From contig DASSNE010000039.1 of NCBI GenBank assembly GCA_035688265.1, positions 1 to 19,538 on the forward strand: 19,538 bases of DNA, given 5' to 3'. The position numbers and the translations under genes are program-made. A model generated the notes under the pieces. That model did no database searches. It was not told where the DNA came from and saw nothing but the letters and a program-made list of their open reading frames with translations. Shown here one piece after another: positions 1 to 6,487 of the stretch (within the stretch, counting starts at the first letter, position 1; each line of letters opens with the position of its first letter). The DNA comes from DASSBR01 sp035688265. Its GTDB lineage: Bacteria > Pseudomonadota > Gammaproteobacteria > Natronospirales > DASSBR01.

Positions 1-6
1 TAAACG

Positions 7-97
7 GCCCCCTTTAGGGGGCGCAAGGGGCCGCGTAGCGGTCCCGTCCATGCCGCTTTGAGCGGCTCACAATTAAAGCCCCCGGCTTTGCCGGGGG
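7..97. repeat. Array of four consecutive short hairpins
   Basis: Four stem-loops follow one another in 91 bases. They are GCCCCC/GGGGGC (7-12/17-22, loop TTTA); an 8-bp stem with one G-U pair (27-34/38-45, loop GTA); GCCGC/GCGGC (52-56/62-66, loop TTTGA); and CCCCCGGC/GCCGGGGG (79-86/90-97, loop TTT). None is followed by a good T-run on the plus strand. On the minus strand the last one is followed by CTTTAATT, so it could act as a weak terminator there. The stretch has no plausible gene. TAA at 1-3 might be the stop of an upstream gene (accA often precedes tilS), but this cannot be shown. Confidence 0.7.
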
Positions 98-98
98 A

Positions 99-149
99 TG
101 GTTACTGGCTAGTGGTCAGAGGTAAGTGGTACGGGGTGAGAGGTGAGCG
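99..149. repeat. CTAG/TRGTGG-rich intergenic repeat before tilS
   Basis: The stretch is built from short degenerate units (TTACTGG, CTAGTGG, TCAGAGG, TAAGTGG and similar). The word GGCTAGTGG and the neighbouring GGTTAC also occur in the reverse complement of the alr-radA repeat at 6410-6480, so the two look like members of one family in opposite orientations. The proposed tilS GTG start at 143 lies inside it. Confidence 0.5.
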
Positions 150-1492
150 GCGATTCATTTTCACCCGAACGATTGCTTGACGCTCTGGGCGATAAGGGCA
201 CGGCAACCGGGTTCATCGTCGGTTTCAGCGGCGGCCGTGACTCAAGCGTCCTGCTCCATGCCCTTGCGATGCTGCGCGACCGGCTGCCGCCGTCGCTGCG
301 CGCGATCCACGTCAACCATGGCCTGCATGCTGACGCCGCAGATTGGGAACGCCATTGTCGGAGATTCGCAGCGGCGCTCAACGTCGAATACGTCAGCAAA
401 ACGGTTACAGTCGATCCCTCTGATTCACGCGGTCTTGAAGCTGCCGCACGCGCCGCGCGCTATGCCGCGCTCAAGTCTGAAATGCGGCCCGGCGAATGGC
501 TGCTGACCGCCCATCACGCCGACGATCAACTGGAAACCGTCCTGTTGCAAATGCTGCGCGGTGGCGGCCCGGCGGGCATTGCCGCCATGCCGGCGCGAGC
601 GCCGTTCGGGTCCGGCTTCCTGGTGCGGCCGCTGCTCGCTTTCGAGCGACAAACGCTGATCGCCTACGCGGAAGCTAACGACCTCAATTGCGTTGAGGAT
701 CCGGGCAACATCGACCCGCATCGCGACAGGAACTACCTGCGCCACGAAATCGTGCCGCGCCTGAAGCAGCGCTGGCCGAGCGCCACAACCACCATCGGCC
801 GTGCTGCCCGCCACGCCGCACAGGCAAAGTCACTGTTGCGTGATTTGGCAGCGCTCGACCTCGACCGGATTGCAGAACCCGGCTCGCCGACCTTGCCAAT
901 CGGCGCTGTCGTGGCACTGGGCCGGGCGCGGGCGGAAAACCTGCTGCGCCACTGGCTGATGCAGCGCAATCTGCCGGTCCCCGACGCGCGTCGCCTCGAC
1001 ACGCTGCTCGAGCAGGCCGCCGAGGCAGCGGGAGACAAGGCGCCGCAAGTTACCTGGCCGGGTGTCGAAGCGCGCTGCTGGCAAGGCAGAATTTATGCGT
1101 TCAAGCCGCTGGACGAGCCGGCGGAATTGCCGACGCGCTGGCATGGCGAACCGCTGGAGCTGGGGCCGGGCCTGGGTGAATTACACGCAGTCGAAGGCAC
1201 GGGCGGACTGCGAACGAACGTTATTGCCGAAGGATTGGAACTCCGCTGGCGCCAGGGCGGCGAGCGCATTCGACCGCCCGGGCAGTCACACCACCGCAGC
1301 GTCAAAGACTTGCTGCGCGAGGCTCGCATCGTTCCGTGGATGCGCAACCGAATTCCATTGCTGTGGTTCGAGGATGAAGTGGTCGCAGTAGCCGATCTCT
1401 GGATCGCCGACGAATTCGCCGCGCCGGCAAATAAAACAGGCACACGGATCGAATGGCGAGAGCGCCCAGATGCCGAGTTTGGGACGCAATAA
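143..1492 (+). CDS. tilS: tRNA(Ile)-lysidine synthetase TilS
   Basis: TilS ligates lysine to C34 of the CAU anticodon of tRNA-Ile2 using ATP, so that the tRNA reads AUA instead of AUG. It is a cytoplasmic, essential enzyme. The 449-residue product has the N-type ATP-pyrophosphatase P-loop SGGRDS at residues 29-34, the following HVNHGLHADAADWERHC segment, the family HHADDQLET motif, and a C-terminal TilS_C domain from about residue 365 (RWRQGGERIRPPG, then VKDLLREARIVPWMR). Length is close to the E. coli enzyme (432). The GTG start at 143 gives a usual N-terminal spacing to the P-loop. It lies within a repetitive sequence with only a GGGGTGAG-like ribosome site, so TTG at 173 is a possible alternative. 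Function is certain from motifs; the exact start is not. Confidence 0.95.
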   Translation: MSGDSFSPERLLDALGDKGTATGFIVGFSGGRDSSVLLHALAMLRDRLPPSLRAIHVNHGLHADAADWERHCRRFAAALNVEYVSKTVTVDPSDSRGLEAAARAARYAALKSEMRPGEWLLTAHHADDQLETVLLQMLRGGGPAGIAAMPARAPFGSGFLVRPLLAFERQTLIAYAEANDLNCVEDPGNIDPHRDRNYLRHEIVPRLKQRWPSATTTIGRAARHAAQAKSLLRDLAALDLDRIAEPGSPTLPIGAVVALGRARAENLLRHWLMQRNLPVPDARRLDTLLEQAAEAAGDKAPQVTWPGVEARCWQGRIYAFKPLDEPAELPTRWHGEPLELGPGLGELHAVEGTGGLRTNVIAEGLELRWRQGGERIRPPGQSHHRSVKDLLREARIVPWMRNRIPLLWFEDEVVAVADLWIADEFAAPANKTGTRIEWRERPDAEFGTQ

Positions 1493-1510
1493 CGCGCCGA
1501 GGCGGGGGTG

Positions 1511-1570
1511 CGGTGCCTTCTCCCAGAGCCCCCATGGATGGGTTTACGGCGTCCCTGGGAGAAGGCACCG
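1511..1570. repeat. 16-bp perfect inverted repeat, palindromic intergenic element
   Basis: CGGTGCCTTCTCCCAG (1511-1526) is the exact reverse complement of 1555-1570. The 28-base centre holds a smaller hairpin, CCCA/TGGG (1531-1534/1539-1542). The flanks (GGGGGTG on the left, GCCACCGCCCC on the right) extend the symmetry imperfectly. It sits between tilS and the rpsF promoter. There is no T-run after the stem, so it is more like a dispersed palindromic repeat or MITE remnant than a simple terminator. The central ATGGATGGGTTTACGGCGTC resembles a repeat I recall from other gammaproteobacterial intergenic regions; that is memory, not a search. Confidence 0.75.
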
Positions 1571-1632
1571 TGCCACCGCCCCTCACGAGCTGCATTCGGG
1601 ACTTGCTGCCAGCCGTTTCGGCCTCACTTCCA

Positions 1633-1662
1633 TTGCGCCACCGCGGATAACTGCGTTATCAT
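1633..1662 (+). promoter_or_regulatory. Probable sigma-70 promoter of the rpsF operon
   Basis: TTGCGC (1633-1638) and TATCAT (1657-1662) are separated by 18 bases and lie about 90 bases upstream of rpsF. The -10 matches the consensus at 5 of 6 positions (TATAAT), the -35 at 3. No better pair was seen between tilS and rpsF. Confidence 0.45.
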
Positions 1663-1667
1663 GCGCG

Positions 1668-1748
1668 GCTCGGCGGCTACCGGTAAGCCACGGCCGCCTT
1701 CCTTGCTCCACCGCAACGCGGGGAGCCGTCAGACCGAAAGGAAACACA
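1668..1748 (+). promoter_or_regulatory. rpsF 5' leader, possible S6:S18 autoregulatory RNA
   Basis: This would be the untranslated leader if transcription starts near 1669. It can fold a stem GGCGGC/GCCGCC (1672-1677/1693-1698) and contains several CCG trinucleotides, among them ACCGAAAGG just before the start codon. Many bacteria carry an S6:S18-binding RNA with an unpaired CCG in this position, so the leader is a candidate. I could not align it to the known consensus. The ribosome site AAAGGA is at 1737-1742. Confidence 0.25.
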
Positions 1749-2225
1749 ATGCGACACTACGAAATCGTGTTTCTGGTCCATCCGGACCAGAGCGAACAAG
1801 TTCCCGCCATGATCGAGCGTTACCGCTCGATGATCGAATCCGGCGAAGGCAGCATTCATCGCCTCGAAGACTGGGGCCGGCGCCAGCTCGCCTACCCGAT
1901 CAATAAAGTCGTCAAGGCGCACTACGTCCTGATGAACATCGAATGCAGTCAGGAAACGCTCGACGAAATCATCGGCGCGTTCCGGTTCAACGATGCCGTG
2001 CTGCGCCACCTGGTCATCAGCCGCCAGAAGGCCGTGACCGAGCCGTCGCCGCTCGCCAAGTCCGACGAGAAGGAAGATCGGGACGACGAGCGCGGCAGCC
2101 GCCGCTCCGATAACGAGAACGATGACGACGGCGACGGCGACGATAACGACAGCAACGACGACTACGACGGTGATGAGGACGAAGAGGACTCTGCCGACGA
2201 AGTGGCCGAGTCGGAGAGGAGTTAA
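1749..2225 (+). CDS. rpsF: 30S ribosomal protein S6, with long acidic tail
   Basis: S6 binds S18 and helps assemble the platform of the 30S subunit. Residues 1-100 are a clear S6 fold: MRHYEIVFLVHPDQSEQV at the start, RLEDWGRRQLAYPINK in the middle, and NDAVLRHLVISRQKA. The start at 1749 matches the family N-terminus and has AAAGGA six bases upstream. In-frame codons further upstream are not counted. The protein is 158 residues against 131 in E. coli. The last 53 residues contain 29 Asp/Glu by my count and are low-complexity, so the acidic tail is unusually long. It is the first gene of a compact set with rpsR three bases downstream. Confidence 0.97.
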   Translation: MRHYEIVFLVHPDQSEQVPAMIERYRSMIESGEGSIHRLEDWGRRQLAYPINKVVKAHYVLMNIECSQETLDEIIGAFRFNDAVLRHLVISRQKAVTEPSPLAKSDEKEDRDDERGSRRSDNENDDDGDGDDNDSNDDYDGDEDEEDSADEVAESERS

Positions 2226-2228
2226 GCG

Positions 2229-2453
2229 ATGTCACGTTATTTCCGCCGCAGAAAGTATTGCCGTTTCACCGCCGAAGGCGTCGAAGAGATCGACTACAAG
2301 GATCTCGCAACGCTGAAGAACTACATCACCGAAACCGGCAAGATCGTACCCAGCCGGATCACCGGCACGCGTTCGTTCTATCAGCGCCAGCTTTCGACCG
2401 CCGTCAAGCGCGCGCGGTTTCTGGCCCTGCTGCCGTACACGGATCGTCATTGA
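2229..2453 (+). CDS. rpsR: 30S ribosomal protein S18
   Basis: S18 pairs with S6 on the 30S platform. The 74-residue product starts MSRYFRRRKYCRFTAEGV and ends ALLPYTDRH, nearly identical to E. coli S18 (75 residues). The CRF segment and the basic N-terminus are intact. A strong ribosome site, GGAGAGGAG (2213-2221), lies in the last codons of rpsF with seven bases to the ATG, which suggests coupled translation of the two partner proteins. Confidence 0.99.
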   Translation: MSRYFRRRKYCRFTAEGVEEIDYKDLATLKNYITETGKIVPSRITGTRSFYQRQLSTAVKRARFLALLPYTDRH

Positions 2454-2462
2454 TCACAGCCT

Positions 2463-2483
2463 GTCGCGGCGTCGCGCCGTGAC
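2463..2483 (+). promoter_or_regulatory. Hairpin between rpsR and the DUF2232 gene
   Basis: GTCGCGGCG (2463-2471) pairs with CGCCGTGAC (2475-2483) over nine positions including one G-U, with a TCG loop. It lies ten bases before the ATG at 2494 and has no T-run. It could reduce read-through, protect the rpsFR mRNA end, or lower translation of the membrane protein; which one is not decidable from sequence. Confidence 0.5.
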
Positions 2484-2493
2484 GAATGGATAG

Positions 2494-3393
2494 ATGAAGG
2501 AGTTCCTGGCGTGGCTGATGCGCAGCCGGGCGGCGCGCGTCGGCATGGCCGCGTTGCTTGGGCTGGTGCGCATTTTCGGCCCGTTCAGCGGCGGCGTGAT
2601 TGCCCTTGTAGTTCTGCGCCATGGCTGGCTTGAAGGGCTGCTGACGACCCTGGCGGCAAGCCTGGTGCTGGGCGCGGTCGAGATCGGCCTGATACACAGC
2701 GGCCTGTTCCTGCTGACGCTACCGACGCTGCTGCTGTGGTGGATGATCATCGGGCTGGCGCTGGTACTGCGGCGCACCGCCTCGCTGGCACTGATGGTGC
2801 AGGTGGCGACCGTGCTGGGTTGCCTCGGCGTGACGGCATTTTTTTTGGTGAACCCGGACCCGCTCGAGTTCTGGGTGCCGTTGTTGAAGGTGGTGCTGCA
2901 GCCGGCCATCAAGGCTCTTCCGGCGATACCGCCGGAGCAGTGGGCGTTCACCATCAGCGACATGGCGATGCGCATGACCGGCATGCTGGCGGCATCGCTC
3001 GTAATGACCACTTCGCTCGCGGTATTGTGCGGACGCTGGGGACAGGCGGTACTGTATAATCCGGGCGGCTTTCGCGAGTCGTTTTACCGCTTGCGGATGG
3101 GGTGGCCGGCGACGATCGCGGCCTCGGCCATCTTCGTGCTGAGCGCGCTGGTCGGCAACGGACTGTTCGGAAATCTGTCGATCGTGCTGCTGATCATGTT
3201 CGCCTACCAGGGGCTGGCCGTGATCCACTCGGTCGTCGCTTACAAGCGATTGAACGTCGGCTGGCTGGTGGTGCTTTACGTGCTGCTGCTGTCGATGGTG
3301 ATGACTCTGTACGTACTCGCGATCGTGGCCGGACTCGGCCTGATCGACAACTGGTTTGATATACGCGCGCGCATGGCGCGCCAAAGGGCCTGA
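2494..3393 (+). CDS. DUF2232 family multi-pass inner-membrane protein
   Basis: The 299-residue product is very hydrophobic with roughly eight likely membrane segments (for example around residues 17-40, 45-62, 68-90, 97-118, 158-180, 205-225, 227-247 and 255-283). Its length, hydrophobic pattern and position between rpsR and rplI fit the DUF2232/YybS-like membrane proteins found at this place in several gammaproteobacteria. Their biochemical role is unknown to me. Only a weak ribosome site (AATGGA) precedes the ATG, and a hairpin stands just before it. The gene ends 11 bases before rplI, so it should be co-transcribed with the ribosomal protein genes, probably at a lower level of translation. 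It contains a run of eight T (2839-2846). Family assignment rests on context and hydropathy. Confidence 0.8.
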   Translation: MKEFLAWLMRSRAARVGMAALLGLVRIFGPFSGGVIALVVLRHGWLEGLLTTLAASLVLGAVEIGLIHSGLFLLTLPTLLLWWMIIGLALVLRRTASLALMVQVATVLGCLGVTAFFLVNPDPLEFWVPLLKVVLQPAIKALPAIPPEQWAFTISDMAMRMTGMLAASLVMTTSLAVLCGRWGQAVLYNPGGFRESFYRLRMGWPATIAASAIFVLSALVGNGLFGNLSIVLLIMFAYQGLAVIHSVVAYKRLNVGWLVVLYVLLLSMVMTLYVLAIVAGLGLIDNWFDIRARMARQRA

Positions 3394-3404
3394 TAGGTGA
3401 CAAG

Positions 3405-3854
3405 ATGGAAGTAATTCTGCTCAAGAAAGTCGACAACCTGGGTGATCTCGGCGACAAGGTCGGCGTGCGGCCGGGCTACGGGCGCAACTACCTGATCCCG
3501 CAGGGCTTTGCGGCACCGGCGACGGCCGAGAATGTGGCCGCCTTCGAGGCCCGCCGCGCGGAGCTCGAGCGCGAGGCTGCCGAGGCGCTGACGGCGGCCG
3601 AGGCGCGTCGCGCGGAACTGGAAAGCATCACCATCGAGATTCGCGTCAAGGCGGGCGGCGAAGGCAAGCTGTTCGGCTCGGTCGGGACGGCCGATATCGC
3701 CGATGCGATCACCGCCGCCGGCGCGCCGGTCGAGCGCAAGGAAGTGCGTCTGCCCGAGGGTCCGATCCGTACCGCGGGCGAACACGAGATCGAGTTACAC
3801 CTGCACACCGACGTCAATTTGCGCAAAACCGTCACCGTCATCGGCGAAGACTGA
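3405..3854 (+). CDS. rplI: 50S ribosomal protein L9
   Basis: L9 binds 23S rRNA near the L1 stalk and helps maintain reading frame. The 149 residues equal the E. coli length. The N-terminal domain carries MEVILLKKVDNLGDLGDKVGV and RPGYGRNYLIPQG. A long charged connecting helix (about 40-75) follows, then the C-terminal rRNA-binding domain with GKLFGSVGTADIADAI and the final TVTVIGED. AGGTGA at 3395-3400 is the ribosome site. Confidence 0.99.
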   Translation: MEVILLKKVDNLGDLGDKVGVRPGYGRNYLIPQGFAAPATAENVAAFEARRAELEREAAEALTAAEARRAELESITIEIRVKAGGEGKLFGSVGTADIADAITAAGAPVERKEVRLPEGPIRTAGEHEIELHLHTDVNLRKTVTVIGED

Positions 3855-3943
3855 CCGGCTTTCGCGGGCTCGCGGGCGGCTGCTTGCGGACCCGCTTGCG
3901 CTTAACTAGAGTAGCTTCCTGATAGCATCGGGGCGGGAGCAGC

Positions 3944-5332
3944 ATGCCGGGGGCAGTCACCAAAATTGACGACAACGCGCGCGGCGACCGGCTGCGCGTG
4001 CCGCCGCATTCCGAGGAAGCCGAGCAAGCCGTGATCGGCGGCCTGATGCTCGACAACTCCGCCTGGGACCAGATCGCCGACCGCCTCGATGCGGAAGACT
4101 TCTACCGCCACGATCACCGCCTCATCTTCGAGGCCATTCACGCGCTGTCTGAAGCCAGTTCGCCCTCGGACGTGGTGACGCTCGCCGAGTGGCTCGACAA
4201 GAACAATCGCCTGGAACAGGCCGGCGGCCTGGCTTATCTCGCCGGCCTCGCCAAGGACACGCCCACGGCCGCCAACGTGCGCGCTTACGCCGATATCGTC
4301 CGTGAGCGCTCGGTGTTGCGCCAGCTCATCCGGATCGGCGGCGAAATCGCCGACAGCGCGTTCAACCCCGGCGGTCGCAGCGTCATCGAGCTGCTCGACA
4401 ACGCCGAGCAGCACGTCTTCCGGATTGCCGAGCAGGGGTCGCGCTCGCGGCAGAGCTACCGGCCGATCAAGCAGCTGCTGCGCGAGGCGGTTGACCGTAT
4501 CGACACGCTCTCGCACGCCGACTCGACCATTACCGGCGTCGCCACGGGCCTCAAGGAATTCGACGAAATGACCGCCGGCCTGCAGGCGGGCGACCTGGTC
4601 ATCGTCGCCGGCCGCCCATCGATGGGCAAGACCTCGTACGCGATGAACATTGTCGAAAACGCGGCGATCCGCGACAAGATTCCGACCGCCGTGTTCAGCA
4701 TGGAAATGTCCGGTGAGCAGCTCGCGCTGCGCATGATTTCGTCGCTCGGCCGCATCGACCAGACGCGGGTGCGCACCGGGAAGTTGCAGGAAGAAGACTG
4801 GCCGCGGATCAGCTCGTCGATCGCGCTGATGTCGGACGCGCCGATGTTCATCGACGACACGCCGGCGCTGACGCCGACCGAAATTCGCGCCCGCGCCCGG
4901 CGCCTCAAACGCGAGCACGACATCGGCCTGATCGTCATCGACTACATGCAGCTGATGCAGATTCCCGGCACGCGCGAGAATCGGGCGACCGAAATCTCCG
5001 AGATTTCACGCAGCCTGAAGGCGCTCGCCAAGGAGTTGCGCGTCCCGGTCATCACGCTGTCGCAGCTCAATCGTAACCTCGAACAGCGCCCCAACAAGCG
5101 GCCTGTCATGTCCGACTTGCGCGAGTCAGGTTCCATCGAGCAGGACGCCGACCTGATCGTGTTCATCTATCGCGACGAAGTCTACAACGAAGACAGCCCG
5201 GACAAGGGCACGGCCGAAATCATTATCGGCAAGCAGCGTAACGGCCCGACCGGCATGGTGCGCGCGACCTTCCTGGGTCGCTACACGCGCTTCGAAAACT
5301 ATATTCCCGACAACTTCGACGAGGGTTATTAG
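3944..5332 (+). CDS. dnaB: Replicative DNA helicase DnaB
   Basis: DnaB is the hexameric 5'-3' helicase that unwinds DNA at the replication fork and binds primase. The 462-residue product has the N-terminal DnaB domain (about 18-120, starting RVPPHSEEAEQAVIGG), a linker, and the RecA-like C-terminal domain with Walker A GRPSMGKTS (223-231), Walker B LIVIDYMQLM (329-338), and the SQLNRNLEQRPNKRP and SDLRESGSIEQDAD segments. Family length is about 450-470. No intein interrupts the Walker region, a common insertion site in DnaB. The ribosome site GGGAG (3935-3939) is four bases from the ATG. It lies 89 bases after rplI; no convincing promoter was found in that gap. The stop TAG shares its last G with the alr start. 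Confidence 0.98.
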   Translation: MPGAVTKIDDNARGDRLRVPPHSEEAEQAVIGGLMLDNSAWDQIADRLDAEDFYRHDHRLIFEAIHALSEASSPSDVVTLAEWLDKNNRLEQAGGLAYLAGLAKDTPTAANVRAYADIVRERSVLRQLIRIGGEIADSAFNPGGRSVIELLDNAEQHVFRIAEQGSRSRQSYRPIKQLLREAVDRIDTLSHADSTITGVATGLKEFDEMTAGLQAGDLVIVAGRPSMGKTSYAMNIVENAAIRDKIPTAVFSMEMSGEQLALRMISSLGRIDQTRVRTGKLQEEDWPRISSSIALMSDAPMFIDDTPALTPTEIRARARRLKREHDIGLIVIDYMQLMQIPGTRENRATEISEISRSLKALAKELRVPVITLSQLNRNLEQRPNKRPVMSDLRESGSIEQDADLIVFIYRDEVYNEDSPDKGTAEIIIGKQRNGPTGMVRATFLGRYTRFENYIPDNFDEGY

Positions 5333-6474
5333 TGTCGCGCGACTGTTGCGCGCTGATCGACCTCGGCGCGCTGCGGCACAACCTCGCCGCGGTGCGCGCG
5401 CTTGCGCCCAACAGCCGGGTGATGGCCGTCATCAAGGCCAATGCCTACGGCCACGGTTTGCCGGTCGTCGCGCGGGCGCTCGTCGATGCCGATGCCTTCG
5501 CGGTGGCCTGTATTGAAGAAGCGTTGGCCGTGCGCGAGGCGGGCCTGACGCAGCCGGTGGTGCTGCTCGAGGGCGTGAGCAGTGCAGACGCGCTCGATGC
5601 CGCGCTGGCCCATCGTTTTGAAGTCGTGATTCATGATCCGAGCCAGCTACCGTTGCTGGCGCGGCTGCAAGAGGCCGATCCATTGACGGTCTGGCTCAAG
5701 GTCGATACCGGTATGAACCGGCTCGGCTTTCCGGTCGCCGCGGCACGCGCTGTCTGGCGGCAGCTGAGCGCGTTGCCCGGCGTGCGCCAGCCGATCGGCC
5801 TGATCACGCACCTGGCCAATGCCGACGATCCTGCCGACGATTTCAGCCGTGTGCAGATTGAACGCTTCAACAGTTTTGCCGCGGGCTTGCCGGGTGCGCG
5901 CAGCATCGCCAATTCCGCCGGCGTCGCCGCGTGGCCTGCCAGCCATGCCGGCTGGGTGCGCCCCGGGATCATGCTGTACGGTGCCTCTCCCTTGCTTGAA
6001 AGCGTCGGCCCGGACTTTGGCCTGCGCCCGGTGATGACCGTGTCAACGCGACTGATCGCGGTCAAGCAACTGCAGGCCGGCGATCGCGTCGGCTACGGCG
6101 GCAGTTGGGTGGCGCCGGAGGCCATGCCGATCGGTATCGCCGCGATCGGTTATGGCGACGGCTACCCGCGCCATGCGCCCAGCGGCACGCCGATGCTGGT
6201 CAACGGCCGGCGCCAGCAACTCGTCGGCCGCGTGTCGATGGACATGATTGCCGTCGACCTGCGCGGCAACGATGCGGCGGTGGGCGATCCGGTCACGTTG
6301 TGGGGCCGGGGGCTACCGGTCGAGGAGATCGCGCGCGCTGCGGGGACGATTCCCTATGAACTCCTTTGCGGCGTCACGCAGCGGGTTAAATTCAGCGTCG
6401 AGGAAGAAGTAGCTAGTTCTCAGTCGCTAGTCGCTAGTGAAAATGGTAACCAGCCACTAGCCACTAGCCACTAG
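5332..6474 (+). CDS. alr: Alanine racemase
   Basis: A PLP enzyme interconverting L- and D-alanine for peptidoglycan synthesis; cytoplasmic dimer. The lysine that binds PLP is K35 in VIKANAYGHG. The catalytic tyrosine is Y255 in DRVGYGGSW, the same number as in E. coli. IGYGDGYPRHAPSGTP and GRVSMDMIAVD are further family motifs. The GTG start overlaps the dnaB stop by one base (TAGTG), suggesting coupled translation. The product is 380 residues against 359 in E. coli; the excess is a tail of about 20 residues (VASSQSLVAS...PLATSH) encoded by a CTAG-rich repeat, so the last part is not native Alr sequence. The enzyme core looks intact. Confidence 0.97.
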   Translation: MSRDCCALIDLGALRHNLAAVRALAPNSRVMAVIKANAYGHGLPVVARALVDADAFAVACIEEALAVREAGLTQPVVLLEGVSSADALDAALAHRFEVVIHDPSQLPLLARLQEADPLTVWLKVDTGMNRLGFPVAAARAVWRQLSALPGVRQPIGLITHLANADDPADDFSRVQIERFNSFAAGLPGARSIANSAGVAAWPASHAGWVRPGIMLYGASPLLESVGPDFGLRPVMTVSTRLIAVKQLQAGDRVGYGGSWVAPEAMPIGIAAIGYGDGYPRHAPSGTPMLVNGRRQQLVGRVSMDMIAVDLRGNDAAVGDPVTLWGRGLPVEEIARAAGTIPYELLCGVTQRVKFSVEEEVASSQSLVASENGNQPLATSH

Positions 6475-6480
6475 CCACTT
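6410..6480. repeat. CTAG heptamer repeat with inverted halves
   Basis: The right half has the unit CCACTAG repeated in tandem (6452-6479). The left half (about 6412-6439) carries CTAGTCGCTAGTG, which pairs with CACTAGCCACTAG with a single mismatch, so the whole can fold into a long imperfect hairpin around AAAATGGTAACCAGC. It supplies the last codons and the stop of alr and ends eight bases before the radA ATG. It shares GGCTAGTGG and GGTTAC (reverse complement) with 99-149. Confidence 0.75.
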
Positions 6481-6487
6481 ATTGACA

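Noticed and set aside
1470..1748. Possible 93-residue N-terminal extension of S6
   Set aside because: The conserved S6 start is at 1749 with its own ribosome site; the upstream frame crosses the inverted repeat and the promoter.
3902..4918. 338-codon minus-strand frame opposite dnaB
   Set aside because: It is antisense to dnaB and shows no domain; codon-position symmetry of GC-rich DNA explains it.
6410..6480. CRISPR-like tandem repeat
   Set aside because: The units are seven bases long, contiguous and without spacers, so it is a simple tandem and inverted repeat, not a CRISPR array.
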